A stretch of DNA of 64,000 bases from Blautia sp. (lineage in GTDB: Bacteria > Bacillota > Clostridia > Lachnospirales > Lachnospiraceae). The translations under genes and the position numbers were made by a program. The DNA is taken from contig JAFUCO010000047.1 in NCBI GenBank assembly GCA_017459635.1, positions 1-64,000 of the forward strand, written 5' to 3'. Shown piece after piece: positions 7,059 through 15,678 of this stretch. Under the pieces are notes generated by a model. It did no database searches. It worked only from the letters and a program-made list of their open reading frames with translations, and had not been told where the DNA came from. Every line of letters begins with the position of its first letter. Position 1 is the stretch's first letter.

Positions 7059-7862
7059 ATGGTAAACGAGTATGAAATCAAAAAACAGATCTGCGACATC
7101 GGCAAAAGGATCTACAACCGCAACATGGTAGCAGCCAATGACGGCAACATTTCCGTCAAGCTCAATGATAATGAGTTTCTCTGCACACCGACAGGCGTCT
7201 CAAAAGGTTTCATGACCCCTGAATATATCTGCAAGGTTGATGCAAAAGGAAACGTGATCCAGGCTAATGGTAATTTCAGGCCGTCTTCTGAGATCAAGAT
7301 GCATATGAGAGTATACGAGAAAAGGCCGGATGTAGGCTCAGTAGTTCATGCTCACCCGGTTTACGCTACAAGCTTTGCCATCGCCGGCATTCCGCTTACC
7401 CAGCCGATCATGCCTGAGGCAGTCATCGCTCTCGGATGTGTTCCGATCGCTCCCTATGGCACACCTTCAACAATGGAGATTCCGGATGCAGTAGAACCGT
7501 ACCTGGAGCACTTTGACGCAGTCCTCCTTGAGAGCCACGGTGCCCTTACCTGGTCGACAGATCTTCTTGCCGCATATCTTAAGATGGAATCTGTTGAATT
7601 CTATGCTCAGCTGCTGTATCAGTCCAAGATGCTCGGCGGCCCGAAGGAATTCGATAAGGAAACCGTACAGAGACTGTATCAGATCCGCAGACAGATGGGT
7701 CTTCCGGGAAAACATCCGGCAAACCTCTGCCAGAACAAGGATGGCATGAACTGCCATAATTGCGGCGGAAGCTGCGGCAGCACAGAAACAGCTGCAAATA
7801 ACGATGCTGATCTTGTAGCAAAGATCACAAAACAGGTTATGGCTCAGCTTGGAATGAAATAA
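7059..7862 (+). CDS. class II aldolase (fuculose/rhamnulose-phosphate type) with C-terminal encapsulation peptide
   Basis: A 267-residue class II (zinc) aldolase of the AraD/FucA family. The active-site pattern is NDGNIS near residue 28, SSEIKMHMRVYEKRP (catalytic Glu about 78), HAHPVYATSFA (zinc His pair) and LESHGAL (third zinc His). These enzymes split L-fuculose- or L-rhamnulose-1-phosphate into DHAP and L-lactaldehyde. After residue about 215 comes a Cys/Gly linker (CHNCGGSCG) and an amphipathic helix, DADLVAKITKQVMAQLG, typical of a BMC encapsulation peptide. It is thus the likely signature cargo, producing lactaldehyde inside the compartment. AAGGAGG precedes the ATG. Confidence 0.88.
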   Translation: MVNEYEIKKQICDIGKRIYNRNMVAANDGNISVKLNDNEFLCTPTGVSKGFMTPEYICKVDAKGNVIQANGNFRPSSEIKMHMRVYEKRPDVGSVVHAHPVYATSFAIAGIPLTQPIMPEAVIALGCVPIAPYGTPSTMEIPDAVEPYLEHFDAVLLESHGALTWSTDLLAAYLKMESVEFYAQLLYQSKMLGGPKEFDKETVQRLYQIRRQMGLPGKHPANLCQNKDGMNCHNCGGSCGSTETAANNDADLVAKITKQVMAQLGMK

Positions 7863-7885
7863 TCATCTTAGGAGGTCATGTTTTT

Positions 7886-9274
7886 ATGCCGATCAATGAA
7901 AATCTCGTACAGGAAATTGTACAGGAAGTCATGGCAAAAATGCAGATCGCGGATGCTCCTACAGGTAAGCACGGCATTTTCAAGGATATGAATGACGCTG
8001 TTGCCGCTGCGAAGAAGGCACAGGCAGAGGTCCGGAACATGTCGATGGACCAGAGAGAAAAGATCATCACCTGCCTGCGCGGCAAGATCCGCGAAAATGC
8101 TGAAGTGTTTGCCAGAATGGGTGTTGACGAGACGGGAATGGGCAATGTCGGAGACAAGATCCTCAAACATCAGCTGGTGGCTGACAAGACACCCGGAACC
8201 GAGGATATAACCACGCAGGCCTGGTCGGGCGACCGCGGACTTACCCTTATTGAGATGGGCCCGTTTGGTGTCATCGGCGCCATCACACCCTGTACAAACC
8301 CGAGCGAAACCGTTCTCTGCAATACAATAGGAATGCTCGCTGCCGGAAACACGGTGGTATTTAACCCGCATCCGGGCGCGATCAAAACTACCATATATGC
8401 TATTAACCTCGTTAACGAAGCATCGCTGGAAGCCGGAGGCCCGGACAACATCGCATGTACTGTTGAAGAGCCTACGATGGAAACCAGCGCTGTTATGATG
8501 AAACATAAGGACATCCCGCTTATAGTGGCGACCGGAGGCCCGGGAGTCGTGACGGCTGTTCTTTCCTCAGGAAAGCGCGGGATAGGAGCCGGCGCCGGCA
8601 ATCCACCTGCACTTGTAGATGAGACTGCGGACATCGAAAAGGCAGCCCGCGACATCATAAACGGCTGTACATTCGACAACAACCTTCCCTGCATAGCTGA
8701 GAAAGAGGTTGTGGCAGTATCCTCGATAGTAGATGAGCTGATGCATTATTTCATCAACGAAAATGACTGCTATCTTGCAAGCGAAGAGGAGCAGCAGAAG
8801 CTCGTCGACGTCGTTCTGAAGGGCGGCAGGCTCAACCGTAAGTGCGTCGGAAGGGATGCAAGGACTCTGCTCTCCATGATAGGTGTCACTGTTCCTTCAA
8901 ACATCCGGTGCATCGTCTTTGAAGGCCCGAAGGAGCATCCGCTTATCACTACCGAACTTATGATGCCTATCCTGGGCGTTGTAAGGGCAAAGGACTTTGA
9001 TGACGCGCTGGAGCAGGCTGTATGGCTTGAGCATGGCAACCGTCATTCAGCCCATATCCATTCAAAGAATGTTGACAGGATAACAAGATACGCAAAAGCC
9101 ATCGATACGGCGATACTTGTCAAGAACGGACCTTCATATGCGGCACTCGGCTTCGGCGGAGAAGGATATCCGACATTCACGATCGCGAGCCGTACCGGCG
9201 AAGGCCTGACAGCAGCCCACACATTTACAAAGAGCAGGCGCTGCGTCATGTCTGATGCTCTTTGCATCCGATAA
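7886..9274 (+). CDS. pduP: CoA-acylating aldehyde dehydrogenase (PduP-like)
   Basis: A 462-residue enzyme oxidising an aldehyde to acyl-CoA with NAD+ and CoA. The N-terminal helix NLVQEIVQEVMAKMQI is an encapsulation peptide. The dehydrogenase fold follows, with PFGVIGAITPCTNPSE, FNPHPGA, VATGGPGVV, GAGAGNPP and the catalytic Cys at about 269 in TFDNNLPCIAEKE. In this operon the likely substrate is lactaldehyde from the aldolase, or propionaldehyde if a dehydratase is supplied elsewhere. The acyl-CoA product would feed PduL. AGGAGG precedes the start. Confidence 0.93.
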   Translation: MPINENLVQEIVQEVMAKMQIADAPTGKHGIFKDMNDAVAAAKKAQAEVRNMSMDQREKIITCLRGKIRENAEVFARMGVDETGMGNVGDKILKHQLVADKTPGTEDITTQAWSGDRGLTLIEMGPFGVIGAITPCTNPSETVLCNTIGMLAAGNTVVFNPHPGAIKTTIYAINLVNEASLEAGGPDNIACTVEEPTMETSAVMMKHKDIPLIVATGGPGVVTAVLSSGKRGIGAGAGNPPALVDETADIEKAARDIINGCTFDNNLPCIAEKEVVAVSSIVDELMHYFINENDCYLASEEEQQKLVDVVLKGGRLNRKCVGRDARTLLSMIGVTVPSNIRCIVFEGPKEHPLITTELMMPILGVVRAKDFDDALEQAVWLEHGNRHSAHIHSKNVDRITRYAKAIDTAILVKNGPSYAALGFGGEGYPTFTIASRTGEGLTAAHTFTKSRRCVMSDALCIR

Positions 9275-9291
9275 TAGCTGGAGGAATTTAG

Positions 9292-10509
9292 ATGGATATT
9301 ACAAACGCTAATATAGAGGAAATAGTCAAGCAGGTCCTTGCCGGAATGACAGGCCATGCCCCGGCAGGAGCAGCTCCTTCTGCAGCTTCTTCAGGACAGA
9401 TCCCGAAGACGGCTCATGTCGCTGTTCTGACAGAAAAAGAAAAATTTGAGATCAAGGAATTTCCGATCCCGCCGGTAGGCGATGATGATATCCTTGTAAA
9501 GGTAGAAGGCTGCGGCGTATGCGGCACAGATGCTCATGAATTCAAGAGAGATCCTTTCGGACTTATCCCGGTGGCTCTCGGACATGAGGGAACAGGCGAG
9601 ATAGTCGCGATGGGCAAGAATGTTAAGACTGACACGGCAGGCAAGCCCGTTAAGGTCGGCGACAAGATCGTCACGTGCATGATCTTCAAGGATGATCCGG
9701 AGATCACAATGTTCGACCTCAACAAGAAGAATGTCGGCGGCGCCGATGTATACGGACTCCTTCCGGATGACGATGTTCATCTTAACGGATGGTTTGCCGA
9801 CTATATCTTTATCCGCGGCGGAAACTTCGGTTCCACATTCTTCAATGTAAGCGACCTTGACCTTGATTCACGTGTTCTTATCGAGCCGTGCGCAGTTCTG
9901 GTGCATGCAGTCGAGAGAGCAAAGAGTACCGGCATTCTCCGCTTTAACAGCAGGGTTGCAGTGCAGGGCTGCGGTCCTATCGGCCTTATCTGTATCGCGG
10001 TTCTCCGCACCATGGGCATTCAGAACATCTGCGCAGTTGACGGAAATGAGAAGCGCCTTGAGTTCGCAAAGAAGATGGGCGCTGACATGACAGTCAACTT
10101 CAAGGATTTCCAGGGCATCGAGGCTCTGGCAGGCGGAGTGAAGGACGCTTTTGGAGGACATCTGGCGGACTTCGCGTTCCAGTGTACAGGCAATCCGGTG
10201 GCTCATGCCAACATTTACAAGTTTATAAGAAACGGCGGCGGCCTGTGTGAACTTGGATTCTTTATCAATGGCGGCGATGCTACCATCAACCCGCACTTTG
10301 ATATCTGCTCCAAGGAGATCACAACTGTAGGCTCATGGGTCTATACGCTGCGCGACTATGCAACGACCTTTGATTTCTTAAGGAGAGCAAAAGGGATCGG
10401 CCTTCCGATGTCCGACCTGATAACAGACAGATACCGTCTGGAGGATATCAACGAAGCGCTTCGTACCAACCTTGCTATGACAGGACTTAAGATAGCAGTG
10501 TTCAATTAA
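9292..10509 (+). CDS. zinc-dependent MDR-family alcohol dehydrogenase with N-terminal encapsulation peptide
   Basis: A 405-residue medium-chain dehydrogenase. Residues 4-18 (NANIEEIVKQVLAGM) form an encapsulation helix, joined by an Ala/Pro/Ser linker to the catalytic part from about residue 40. Visible motifs are GCGVCGTDAHEF (catalytic zinc Cys), GHEGTGEIV, VLIEPCAVLVHAVE and the nucleotide-binding GCGPIGLICIAV. No full structural-zinc Cys cluster is obvious. It probably recycles NAD+/NADH inside the shell by interconverting lactaldehyde and a diol or related alcohol; the substrate is unproven. AGGAATTT precedes the ATG 18 bp after the previous gene. Confidence 0.87.
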   Translation: MDITNANIEEIVKQVLAGMTGHAPAGAAPSAASSGQIPKTAHVAVLTEKEKFEIKEFPIPPVGDDDILVKVEGCGVCGTDAHEFKRDPFGLIPVALGHEGTGEIVAMGKNVKTDTAGKPVKVGDKIVTCMIFKDDPEITMFDLNKKNVGGADVYGLLPDDDVHLNGWFADYIFIRGGNFGSTFFNVSDLDLDSRVLIEPCAVLVHAVERAKSTGILRFNSRVAVQGCGPIGLICIAVLRTMGIQNICAVDGNEKRLEFAKKMGADMTVNFKDFQGIEALAGGVKDAFGGHLADFAFQCTGNPVAHANIYKFIRNGGGLCELGFFINGGDATINPHFDICSKEITTVGSWVYTLRDYATTFDFLRRAKGIGLPMSDLITDRYRLEDINEALRTNLAMTGLKIAVFN

Positions 10510-10550
10510 AAGGCAGCTGATTCTTCAGGCATTTAAGGAGGTAACCGCAG

Positions 10551-10865
10551 ATGGCAGATGCGGTAGGAATTCTGGAAGTATACGGGCTGGCAACAGCTTT
10601 CGCGTCCGCGGATGCCGGATGCAAGGCGGCAAACGTGCGCCTGGAAGTCTTTGACAAAAACAAACCGGCGAATGCGGATTCACTGCCGGTACCGCTTCTT
10701 GTCTGCATCAAGTACCGCGGAAGCGTATCGGATGTCACGGCGGCTGTAGAGGCCGGAATGGAAGTGGCAGAAAGGATGACCGGAGTGGTTCAGCATTATA
10801 TCATACCAAATCCGGAAGAGGGAACGCGGAAGATGCTGAAGATCAGCGCATTCGACAAGCGTTAG
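10551..10865 (+). CDS. BMC-H shell hexamer protein, divergent
   Basis: A 104-residue single BMC-domain protein (GILEVYGLATAFASADAGCKAANV at the start, CIKYRGSVSDVTAAVEAGM in the middle, VQHYIIPNPEE at the end). The AAGGAGGTAA site precedes ATG 10551. It carries an insertion (FDKNKPANADSLPVPLLV) where PduA-like proteins have the short KIGSG pore loop, so its hexamer pore should differ in size and chemistry. It may be a minor shell tile or specialised metabolite pore. Confidence 0.85.
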   Translation: MADAVGILEVYGLATAFASADAGCKAANVRLEVFDKNKPANADSLPVPLLVCIKYRGSVSDVTAAVEAGMEVAERMTGVVQHYIIPNPEEGTRKMLKISAFDKR

Positions 10866-10895
10866 GATTATATTATTATTTCAGGAGGAAATATC

Positions 10896-11171
10896 ATGGC
10901 AATGGAAGCTTTAGGAATGGTCGAGACAAGAGGACTCACTGCAGCTATCGAGGCAGCAGATGCAATGACCAAGGCAGCAGAAGTGGTTCTTATCGGCACC
11001 GAGAAGATCGGATCCGGACTTGTGACCGTTATGGTACGCGGAGATGTAGGCGCTGTGAAGGCAGCAGTTGAGAGCGGCTCGGCAGCAGCCGGACGCCTTG
11101 GAGAGCTGGTAGCCACACATGTTATCCCGAGACCGCACAATGATGTGGAGAAGATCCTTCCTACCATTTGA
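10896..11171 (+). CDS. PduA/PduJ-like BMC-H shell protein, copy 1
   Basis: A 91-residue canonical BMC-H domain: [18 protein letters not shown], then [18 protein letters not shown] containing the Gly-Ser-Gly pore loop, and [17 protein letters not shown] at the C-terminus. Such hexamers tile the shell facets and pass small polar substrates. AGGAGG precedes the ATG. By hand alignment it matches the second copy (11610-11888) at 80 of 91 residues, suggesting tandem duplication. Confidence 0.93.
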   Translation: MAMEALGMVETRGLTAAIEAADAMTKAAEVVLIGTEKIGSGLVTVMVRGDVGAVKAAVESGSAAAGRLGELVATHVIPRPHNDVEKILPTI

Positions 11172-11177
11172 CAGGAA

Positions 11178-11221
11178 GTTGCTGCTCAACGGACGCCTGC
11201 GGCTGAACGGTGAACAGTAAC
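11178..11221. repeat. degenerate GTTACT...AGTAAC hairpin repeat
   Basis: GTTGCTGCTCAAC and GTGAACAGTAAC form an imperfect stem around GCCTGCGGC. It resembles the cleaner copy at 21581-21626. It sits between two shell genes and could modulate message stability. Confidence 0.45.
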
Positions 11222-11244
11222 ATTAATTCAGAAGGAGCGCTCTT

Positions 11245-11544
11245 ATGGGCAGATCATATGGCTTTTATGAGATCACCGGTGTGGTGGCAGCGCTGGATGC
11301 GCTTGATATTATGTGCAAGACTGCCAACGTGGAGCTTTCTTCCTGGGAAAGAAGGCTTGGCGGGCGCCTTGTTACCATCATGATAGAGGGAGACATTTCC
11401 GCTGTCAATGAGGCGATTGAAGCGGCCCTGGCAAACGGAATCAAAAAGCCTGCAAGCTATTCGGTTATTGCCAATCCACATGAGGAGATTGTCCGGCTTG
11501 TACAGATTTCACGGAGCCGGTGGGACAAATCAATGAAGAAATGA
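11245..11544 (+). CDS. BMC-H-like shell protein, divergent
   Basis: A 99-residue BMC-domain protein beginning YGFYEITGVVAALDALDIMC and continuing WERRLGGRLVTIMIEGDISAV. The KIGSG pore loop of PduA is replaced by RRLGGR, giving a positively charged pore, and the tail ends SRSRWDKSMKK. AAGGAGC precedes the ATG. Divergent BMC-H proteins often occur as minor tiles. It differs strongly from the PduA-like pair on either side. Confidence 0.8.
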   Translation: MGRSYGFYEITGVVAALDALDIMCKTANVELSSWERRLGGRLVTIMIEGDISAVNEAIEAALANGIKKPASYSVIANPHEEIVRLVQISRSRWDKSMKK

Positions 11545-11609
11545 TCCGTTTAACTGCGATCATATACATGAAGTACATCATTTCATTTAATTTATAAGGA
11601 GGATTCATC

Positions 11610-11888
11610 ATGACACAGGAAGCATTGGGAATGGTTGAGACCAGAGGACTTACCGCTGCTATCGAAGCTGCAGACCAGATGTGCAAGGCTGCCAACGTTG
11701 TCCTTATCGGCACAGAGAAGATCGGTTCCGGTCTTGTTACCGTTATGGTAAGAGGAGATGTAGGCGCTGTTAAGTCATCTGTTGAGAGCGGCGCAGCAGC
11801 AGCTTCAAGGCTCGGCGAACTCATCGCTACACATGTAATTCCGAGACCGCACAACGATGTTGAGAAGATCCTGCCGACACTCAAATAA
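11610..11888 (+). CDS. PduA/PduJ-like BMC-H shell protein, copy 2
   Basis: A 92-residue canonical BMC-H protein with [37 protein letters not shown] and an [18 protein letters not shown] end. It is a near duplicate of the 10896 gene. Eleven differences include A23Q, T25C, E29N and A56S/A57S, so the pore loop is unchanged and most changes lie on helices. AAGGAGG precedes the ATG. Having two major hexamer genes is like the PduA/PduJ pair. Confidence 0.93.
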   Translation: MTQEALGMVETRGLTAAIEAADQMCKAANVVLIGTEKIGSGLVTVMVRGDVGAVKSSVESGAAAASRLGELIATHVIPRPHNDVEKILPTLK

Positions 11889-11964
11889 TAAGCCCGGTAA
11901 AGCCGGATTTGAATCTGTTGTATTGGTAATATAACAGCCGGTACCGGCAGAAAGCAGGTGTGTC

Positions 11965-12609
11965 TTGGAAGTTAATAATATTGAACAGATCACCAGACTG
12001 GTGATAGATACGATTAACCGGACAGAAAAAAAGGACAGCGGCTTCATGGTTCCGATAGGAGTGTCGGCAAGGCATATCCATCTGACACAGGAGCATGTGG
12101 AAGCCCTGTTCGGCCCCGGTTATCAGCTGACTAAGAAGAAGGATCTCATGGGAGGCCAGTTTGCCTCCAACGAGACCTGCACGATAGTCGGCCTGAAGCT
12201 TCGCGCGATCGAGAATGTCCGTATTCTGGGGCCGGTGAGAAAGGCTTCGCAGGTTGAAGTCTCTGCGACTGATGCCATTCGTCTGGGTATGAAGGTACCT
12301 GTCCGCGAATCGGGCAACGTTAAAGGCAGCGCGCCAATAGCCATAATCGGGCCTAAAGGGGCATTGTACCTGAAGGAAGGCTGCATTGTAGCAATGCGCC
12401 ATATCCACATGTCTCCGAAGGATGCCCTGGCTGCAGGCGTGAAGGACGGAGATATTGTGTCCGTCAGGGCTGACAATGAAAGAGGAACGATTTTCAACCA
12501 TGTGAAGATCCGTGTAGACGAGAGCTTCACACTGGAGATGCATATTGACACTGACGAAGCAAACGCATCACAGATCTCCCAGGGGGATACTGTGACGATC
12601 ATACGCTGA
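11965..12609 (+). CDS. pduL: PduL-type phosphotransacylase
   Basis: A 214-residue PduL, converting acyl-CoA plus phosphate to acyl-phosphate and recycling CoA within the shell. The N-terminal helix NNIEQITRLVIDTINR is an encapsulation peptide. Two PduL domains follow: PIGVSARHIHLTQEHVEALFG with zinc-binding His, and a second MRHIHMSPKDALAAG with its own His pair. Translation starts at TTG (11965) with a GCAGGTG site; no suitable ATG precedes the conserved N-terminal helix. With a lactyl-CoA substrate it would yield lactyl-phosphate. Confidence 0.92.
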   Translation: MEVNNIEQITRLVIDTINRTEKKDSGFMVPIGVSARHIHLTQEHVEALFGPGYQLTKKKDLMGGQFASNETCTIVGLKLRAIENVRILGPVRKASQVEVSATDAIRLGMKVPVRESGNVKGSAPIAIIGPKGALYLKEGCIVAMRHIHMSPKDALAAGVKDGDIVSVRADNERGTIFNHVKIRVDESFTLEMHIDTDEANASQISQGDTVTIIR

Positions 12610-12624
12610 TATTTCCGCACCCGG

Positions 12625-12681
12625 GATCCGGTGGCCGTATCAATAGTCTTATCACTATTGATACTGGGATCCGGATCTTTT
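12625..12681 (+). terminator. intra-operon terminator-like hairpin
   Basis: An 11-bp stem GTATCAATAGT/ACTATTGATAC (12637-12647 with 12654-12664) is nested in a GATCCGG/CCGGATC stem (12625-12631 with 12671-12677), followed by TTTT. It sits between pduL and the pentamer gene, where partial termination would reduce expression of the distal genes. Confidence 0.5.
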
Positions 12682-12717
12682 GGGTGTATGGCACCTGATA
12701 TCTAAGGGAGGCTCTTT

Positions 12718-12984
12718 ATGATTGTAGGAAAGGTAATCGGCAGCATTGTCTCGACACGCAAGAGCGAGAAGCTCATCGGAAATAAATTCATGATCATTGA
12801 GCCGCTGTGGTCTGAAGAAGGCGGACCGGGAAAGATCGTCGCGATCGATATCATAGGCGCGGGGATCGGAGAATATGTACTTGTGGCACAGGGAAGCGCG
12901 GCCAGAGTGGGCTGCGACATGGAAAAAGCGCCGGTAGATGCGGCTATCGTAGGCATCATTGATGATGGCGCGGGATTGGAGTAG
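12718..12984 (+). CDS. eutN: EutN/CcmL-type pentameric BMC vertex protein
   Basis: An 88-residue BMC-P protein: MIVGKVIGSIVSTRKSEKL at the start, GNKFMIIEPL, VAIDIIGAGIGEYVLVAQGS and a VDAAIVGIIDD end. Pentamers plug the vertices of the icosahedral shell. GGGAGG precedes ATG 12718. It is the only BMC-P gene in the window, and it is followed five bases later by the PduS-like gene. Confidence 0.93.
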   Translation: MIVGKVIGSIVSTRKSEKLIGNKFMIIEPLWSEEGGPGKIVAIDIIGAGIGEYVLVAQGSAARVGCDMEKAPVDAAIVGIIDDGAGLE

Positions 12985-12988
12985 CACC

Positions 12989-14317
12989 ATGGATATCAGA
13001 GAATTGCAGAATATCATACAGGAAAATGGCGTTGTAGGCGCCGGCGGTGCAGGCTTTCCTACCTACATGAAAATAAACGACAAGGCAGATACCATTCTGC
13101 TCAACTGTGCAGAGTGCGAGCCACTTCTTAAGCTGCACAGACAGCTTCTATACTACCATGCGTACGAGATCATGCAGACTTTTCACATGATCGCTGAGAC
13201 GGTTGGCGCTAAAGAAGCGATAATAGGTATCAAAAAATCCTATGTACAGACAGTGAACGCGCTTATGGCCCATATTGAGGAGTTTCCGGAGATGCGGCTG
13301 CATCTGCTGGATGAAGTGTATCCTATGGGCGATGAGGTGGTTCTTATTTACGAAGCGACCGGGCGTGTAGTACGGCCGGGAGGCCTGCCGATAGAGCAGG
13401 GAGTTGCCGTCTTTAATGTTGAGACGGTCTATAATGTTTACAGAGCAGTAAAAAGCGGAAAACCGGTCACTGACAAATATGTATCGGTGGTGGCCGAGGT
13501 TTCGGAGCCGGTTACTGTCCGTGTCCCGCTGGGAGCGACTCTTGATGAGGTAGTCGCGTGCGCGGGTGAAGTGACGGTAAAGGATCCTGTCTATTTTGTA
13601 GGCGGACCCATGATGGGACGCATCGGGGCAGGGAGCGATCCGGTGACAAAGACTACGAATGCAATTTTGGTCCTTCCAAAGGATCATGTTATTATATCGA
13701 AGAAGAACAGGACTTCTTCAATAGATCTTAAGAGAGCGGCATCCATTTGCTGCCAGTGCAATACCTGTACGGATCTCTGCCCACGCCATAATCTCGGGCA
13801 TCCGATCGATCCGGCACGGTTTATGAGAGCAGCTTCAAACCATGATTTCCAGGATCTCAATCCTTATATCAATTCCAGCTTCTGCTGCTCCTGCGGAGTG
13901 TGCGAGATGTATGCATGTCCTCAGAGCCTGGCACCCAGGACTCTGCTGGCAGATATGAAAGCAGGGCTGAGGACTAAGGGAATACGCCCGCCGCAGGGAG
14001 TAGTGCCGGTTCCTGTAAAGGAATCCCGTGAGTACCGGAAGGTGCCGGAGGAGCGGCTTATGGCGAGGCTCGGGCTCAGCAGATATGATAAGGATGCGCC
14101 GATGGACGAGCGGCTTGTCGCGGTGCCGAAGGTAACTATACTTCTGAGCCAGCATATCGGGGCTCCGGCTAAGGCGATCGTTAAGGCCGGCGACATGGTG
14201 ACACGCGGACAGATGATAGCAGAGCCTGCCGAAGGGCTCAGTGTTGGAATACATGCCTCTATTTGCGGCAAAGTAACCGAAGTGACAGACCGCCAGGTAG
14301 TGATAGCGGCAGTGTAG
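12989..14317 (+). CDS. pduS: PduS-like iron-sulfur flavoprotein (RnfC-related)
   Basis: A 442-residue electron-transfer protein. The N-terminal GVVGAGGAGFPTYMK glycine loop and ECEPLLK belong to the RnfC/Nqo1-like NADH/FMN fold. Two [4Fe-4S] motifs follow, CCQCNTCTDLCPRH and CCSCGVCEMYACP, then a C-terminal biotin/lipoyl-like segment (VKAGDMVTRGQMIAEPAEG). In Pdu compartments PduS works with PduT as an electron conduit; there it reduces cobalamin, but no B12 enzyme is present here. The start is ATG 12989, four bases after the eutN stop; the longer frame upstream overlaps that gene. Confidence 0.9.
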   Translation: MDIRELQNIIQENGVVGAGGAGFPTYMKINDKADTILLNCAECEPLLKLHRQLLYYHAYEIMQTFHMIAETVGAKEAIIGIKKSYVQTVNALMAHIEEFPEMRLHLLDEVYPMGDEVVLIYEATGRVVRPGGLPIEQGVAVFNVETVYNVYRAVKSGKPVTDKYVSVVAEVSEPVTVRVPLGATLDEVVACAGEVTVKDPVYFVGGPMMGRIGAGSDPVTKTTNAILVLPKDHVIISKKNRTSSIDLKRAASICCQCNTCTDLCPRHNLGHPIDPARFMRAASNHDFQDLNPYINSSFCCSCGVCEMYACPQSLAPRTLLADMKAGLRTKGIRPPQGVVPVPVKESREYRKVPEERLMARLGLSRYDKDAPMDERLVAVPKVTILLSQHIGAPAKAIVKAGDMVTRGQMIAEPAEGLSVGIHASICGKVTEVTDRQVVIAAV

Positions 14318-14333
14318 AAAGGACGTGCGCGAA

Positions 14334-14882
14334 ATGAGTAAGGCAATCGGAATGATTGAATTTAAGACGACAGCCAGCGGCATCACTGCGGCGGATGTTA
14401 TGGTCAAGACATCCGAGGTTGATATCATAGAGGCCCAGACAGTGTGCCCGGGCAAATATATTGCACTTATCACGGGCGACCTGAGCGCCGTAAAAGCAGC
14501 GGTTGAAGCGGCTACTTCAAAATTTGAGGATAAATGCATTGACAGCTTTGTGCTCGGGAACCCGCATGAATCGATCTTCCCGGCCATTTACGGGACGACA
14601 CAGATTGAGGACATCAGCGCGCTCGGCATCCTTGAGACATATGATGCTGCTTCCATAATTGAGGCAGCGGACCAGGCGGCCAAGACAGCTATTGTTGATC
14701 TTATAGAGCTGCGTATCGCAAAGGGTATGTGCGGTAAATCGTATATGCTGCTGACAGGTGAGGTCTCTGCAGTGGAAGCGTCCATTCAGAGAGCGGCGGA
14801 CCTGGTCGCGGCAAAGGGAATGTACCTTGATTCGTCGGTGATCGCACATCCCGACAGAAGGATGATCGATACAATCCTGTGA
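14334..14882 (+). CDS. pduT: PduT-like tandem-domain BMC-T shell protein
   Basis: A 182-residue protein with two BMC domains (about 3-90 and 95-182). The first carries TVCPGKYIALITGD with Cys38, the position that binds a [4Fe-4S] cluster at the trimer pore in PduT. The second has MCGKSYMLLTGEVSAV. It probably passes electrons between PduS inside and cytosolic partners. AAAGGA precedes the ATG at 14334; a GTG nine bases earlier is less well placed. No PduB-like BMC-T is present. Confidence 0.92.
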   Translation: MSKAIGMIEFKTTASGITAADVMVKTSEVDIIEAQTVCPGKYIALITGDLSAVKAAVEAATSKFEDKCIDSFVLGNPHESIFPAIYGTTQIEDISALGILETYDAASIIEAADQAAKTAIVDLIELRIAKGMCGKSYMLLTGEVSAVEASIQRAADLVAAKGMYLDSSVIAHPDRRMIDTIL

Positions 14883-14895
14883 TCAGGAGGTTCAT

Positions 14896-15678
14896 ATGCT
14901 GGCAATTGAAAGACGGAACCTTATACTGCAAAAGCTGCATGAGGAAAAAAGAGTTGTTGTCAGTCAGCTCAGCCAGATGTTCGGGGTCTCGGAGGAAACG
15001 ATAAGGAGGGATCTTGACAAGCTTGAGAAGGACGGGGTTGCGACCAAGAGCTATGGCGGCGCAGTGATAAATGAAGAGCTTAACATTGATATGCCCTTCA
15101 ATATCCGGAAAAACCAGAATATCTCGGGAAAACAGAAAATGGCAGAGACGGCGGCTTCGATAGTGAAAGACGGCGAGCACATTTTCCTTGACGCCAGCTC
15201 GACAGCAGTTTTTATTGCCAGGGCTCTCAAAGAAAAAGAAAGGCTCACTGTACTCACCAATTCCGTCGAGATCCTGCTTGAGCTTTCAGATATGTCCGGC
15301 TGGACAGTGATATCCACAGGCGGAGTCATGAAGGAAGGCTTTCTTGCCTTTTTCGGTTCCAGGTCAGAGGAAGCAATACGCACCTTTCAGGTGGACAAAG
15401 TCTTCTGTTCCTGCAAGGCTCTCGACCCTGTCAGAGGGATCATGGAATCGAGGGAGGAGATAGCAAGCGCAAAAAGGGCAATGCTTGCTTCCGGCGAGAT
15501 GCGTATTCTCGCGGCTGACAGTACGAAATTTGATCAGAAAGCATTTGTTGTGTGCGGCAGCCTGAGGGATATAAATGTACTGATAACAGATAAGAAGCCT
15601 TCGGAAGAGTGGCTACAAAGACTTGACAGAGAAGGAATACAGTGCCTTTACCAGGAGGAAGAGAATGCAGACATTTGA
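14896..15678 (+). CDS. DeoR-family transcriptional regulator
   Basis: A 260-residue regulator: DeoR winged HTH (ERRNLILQKLHEEKRVVVSQLS, then VSEETIRRDLDKLEKDG, about 5-57) and a sugar-phosphate-sensing C-terminal domain (DASSTAVFIARAL, TNSVEILLEL, STGGVMK, LAADSTKF). DeoR proteins usually repress sugar catabolic operons and are released by a phosphorylated intermediate. Here a natural effector would be fuculose- or rhamnulose-1-phosphate, or DHAP (inference). It lies within the BMC operon; repeated boxes near 5804-5873 are candidate targets. Confidence 0.9.
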   Translation: MLAIERRNLILQKLHEEKRVVVSQLSQMFGVSEETIRRDLDKLEKDGVATKSYGGAVINEELNIDMPFNIRKNQNISGKQKMAETAASIVKDGEHIFLDASSTAVFIARALKEKERLTVLTNSVEILLELSDMSGWTVISTGGVMKEGFLAFFGSRSEEAIRTFQVDKVFCSCKALDPVRGIMESREEIASAKRAMLASGEMRILAADSTKFDQKAFVVCGSLRDINVLITDKKPSEEWLQRLDREGIQCLYQEEENADI

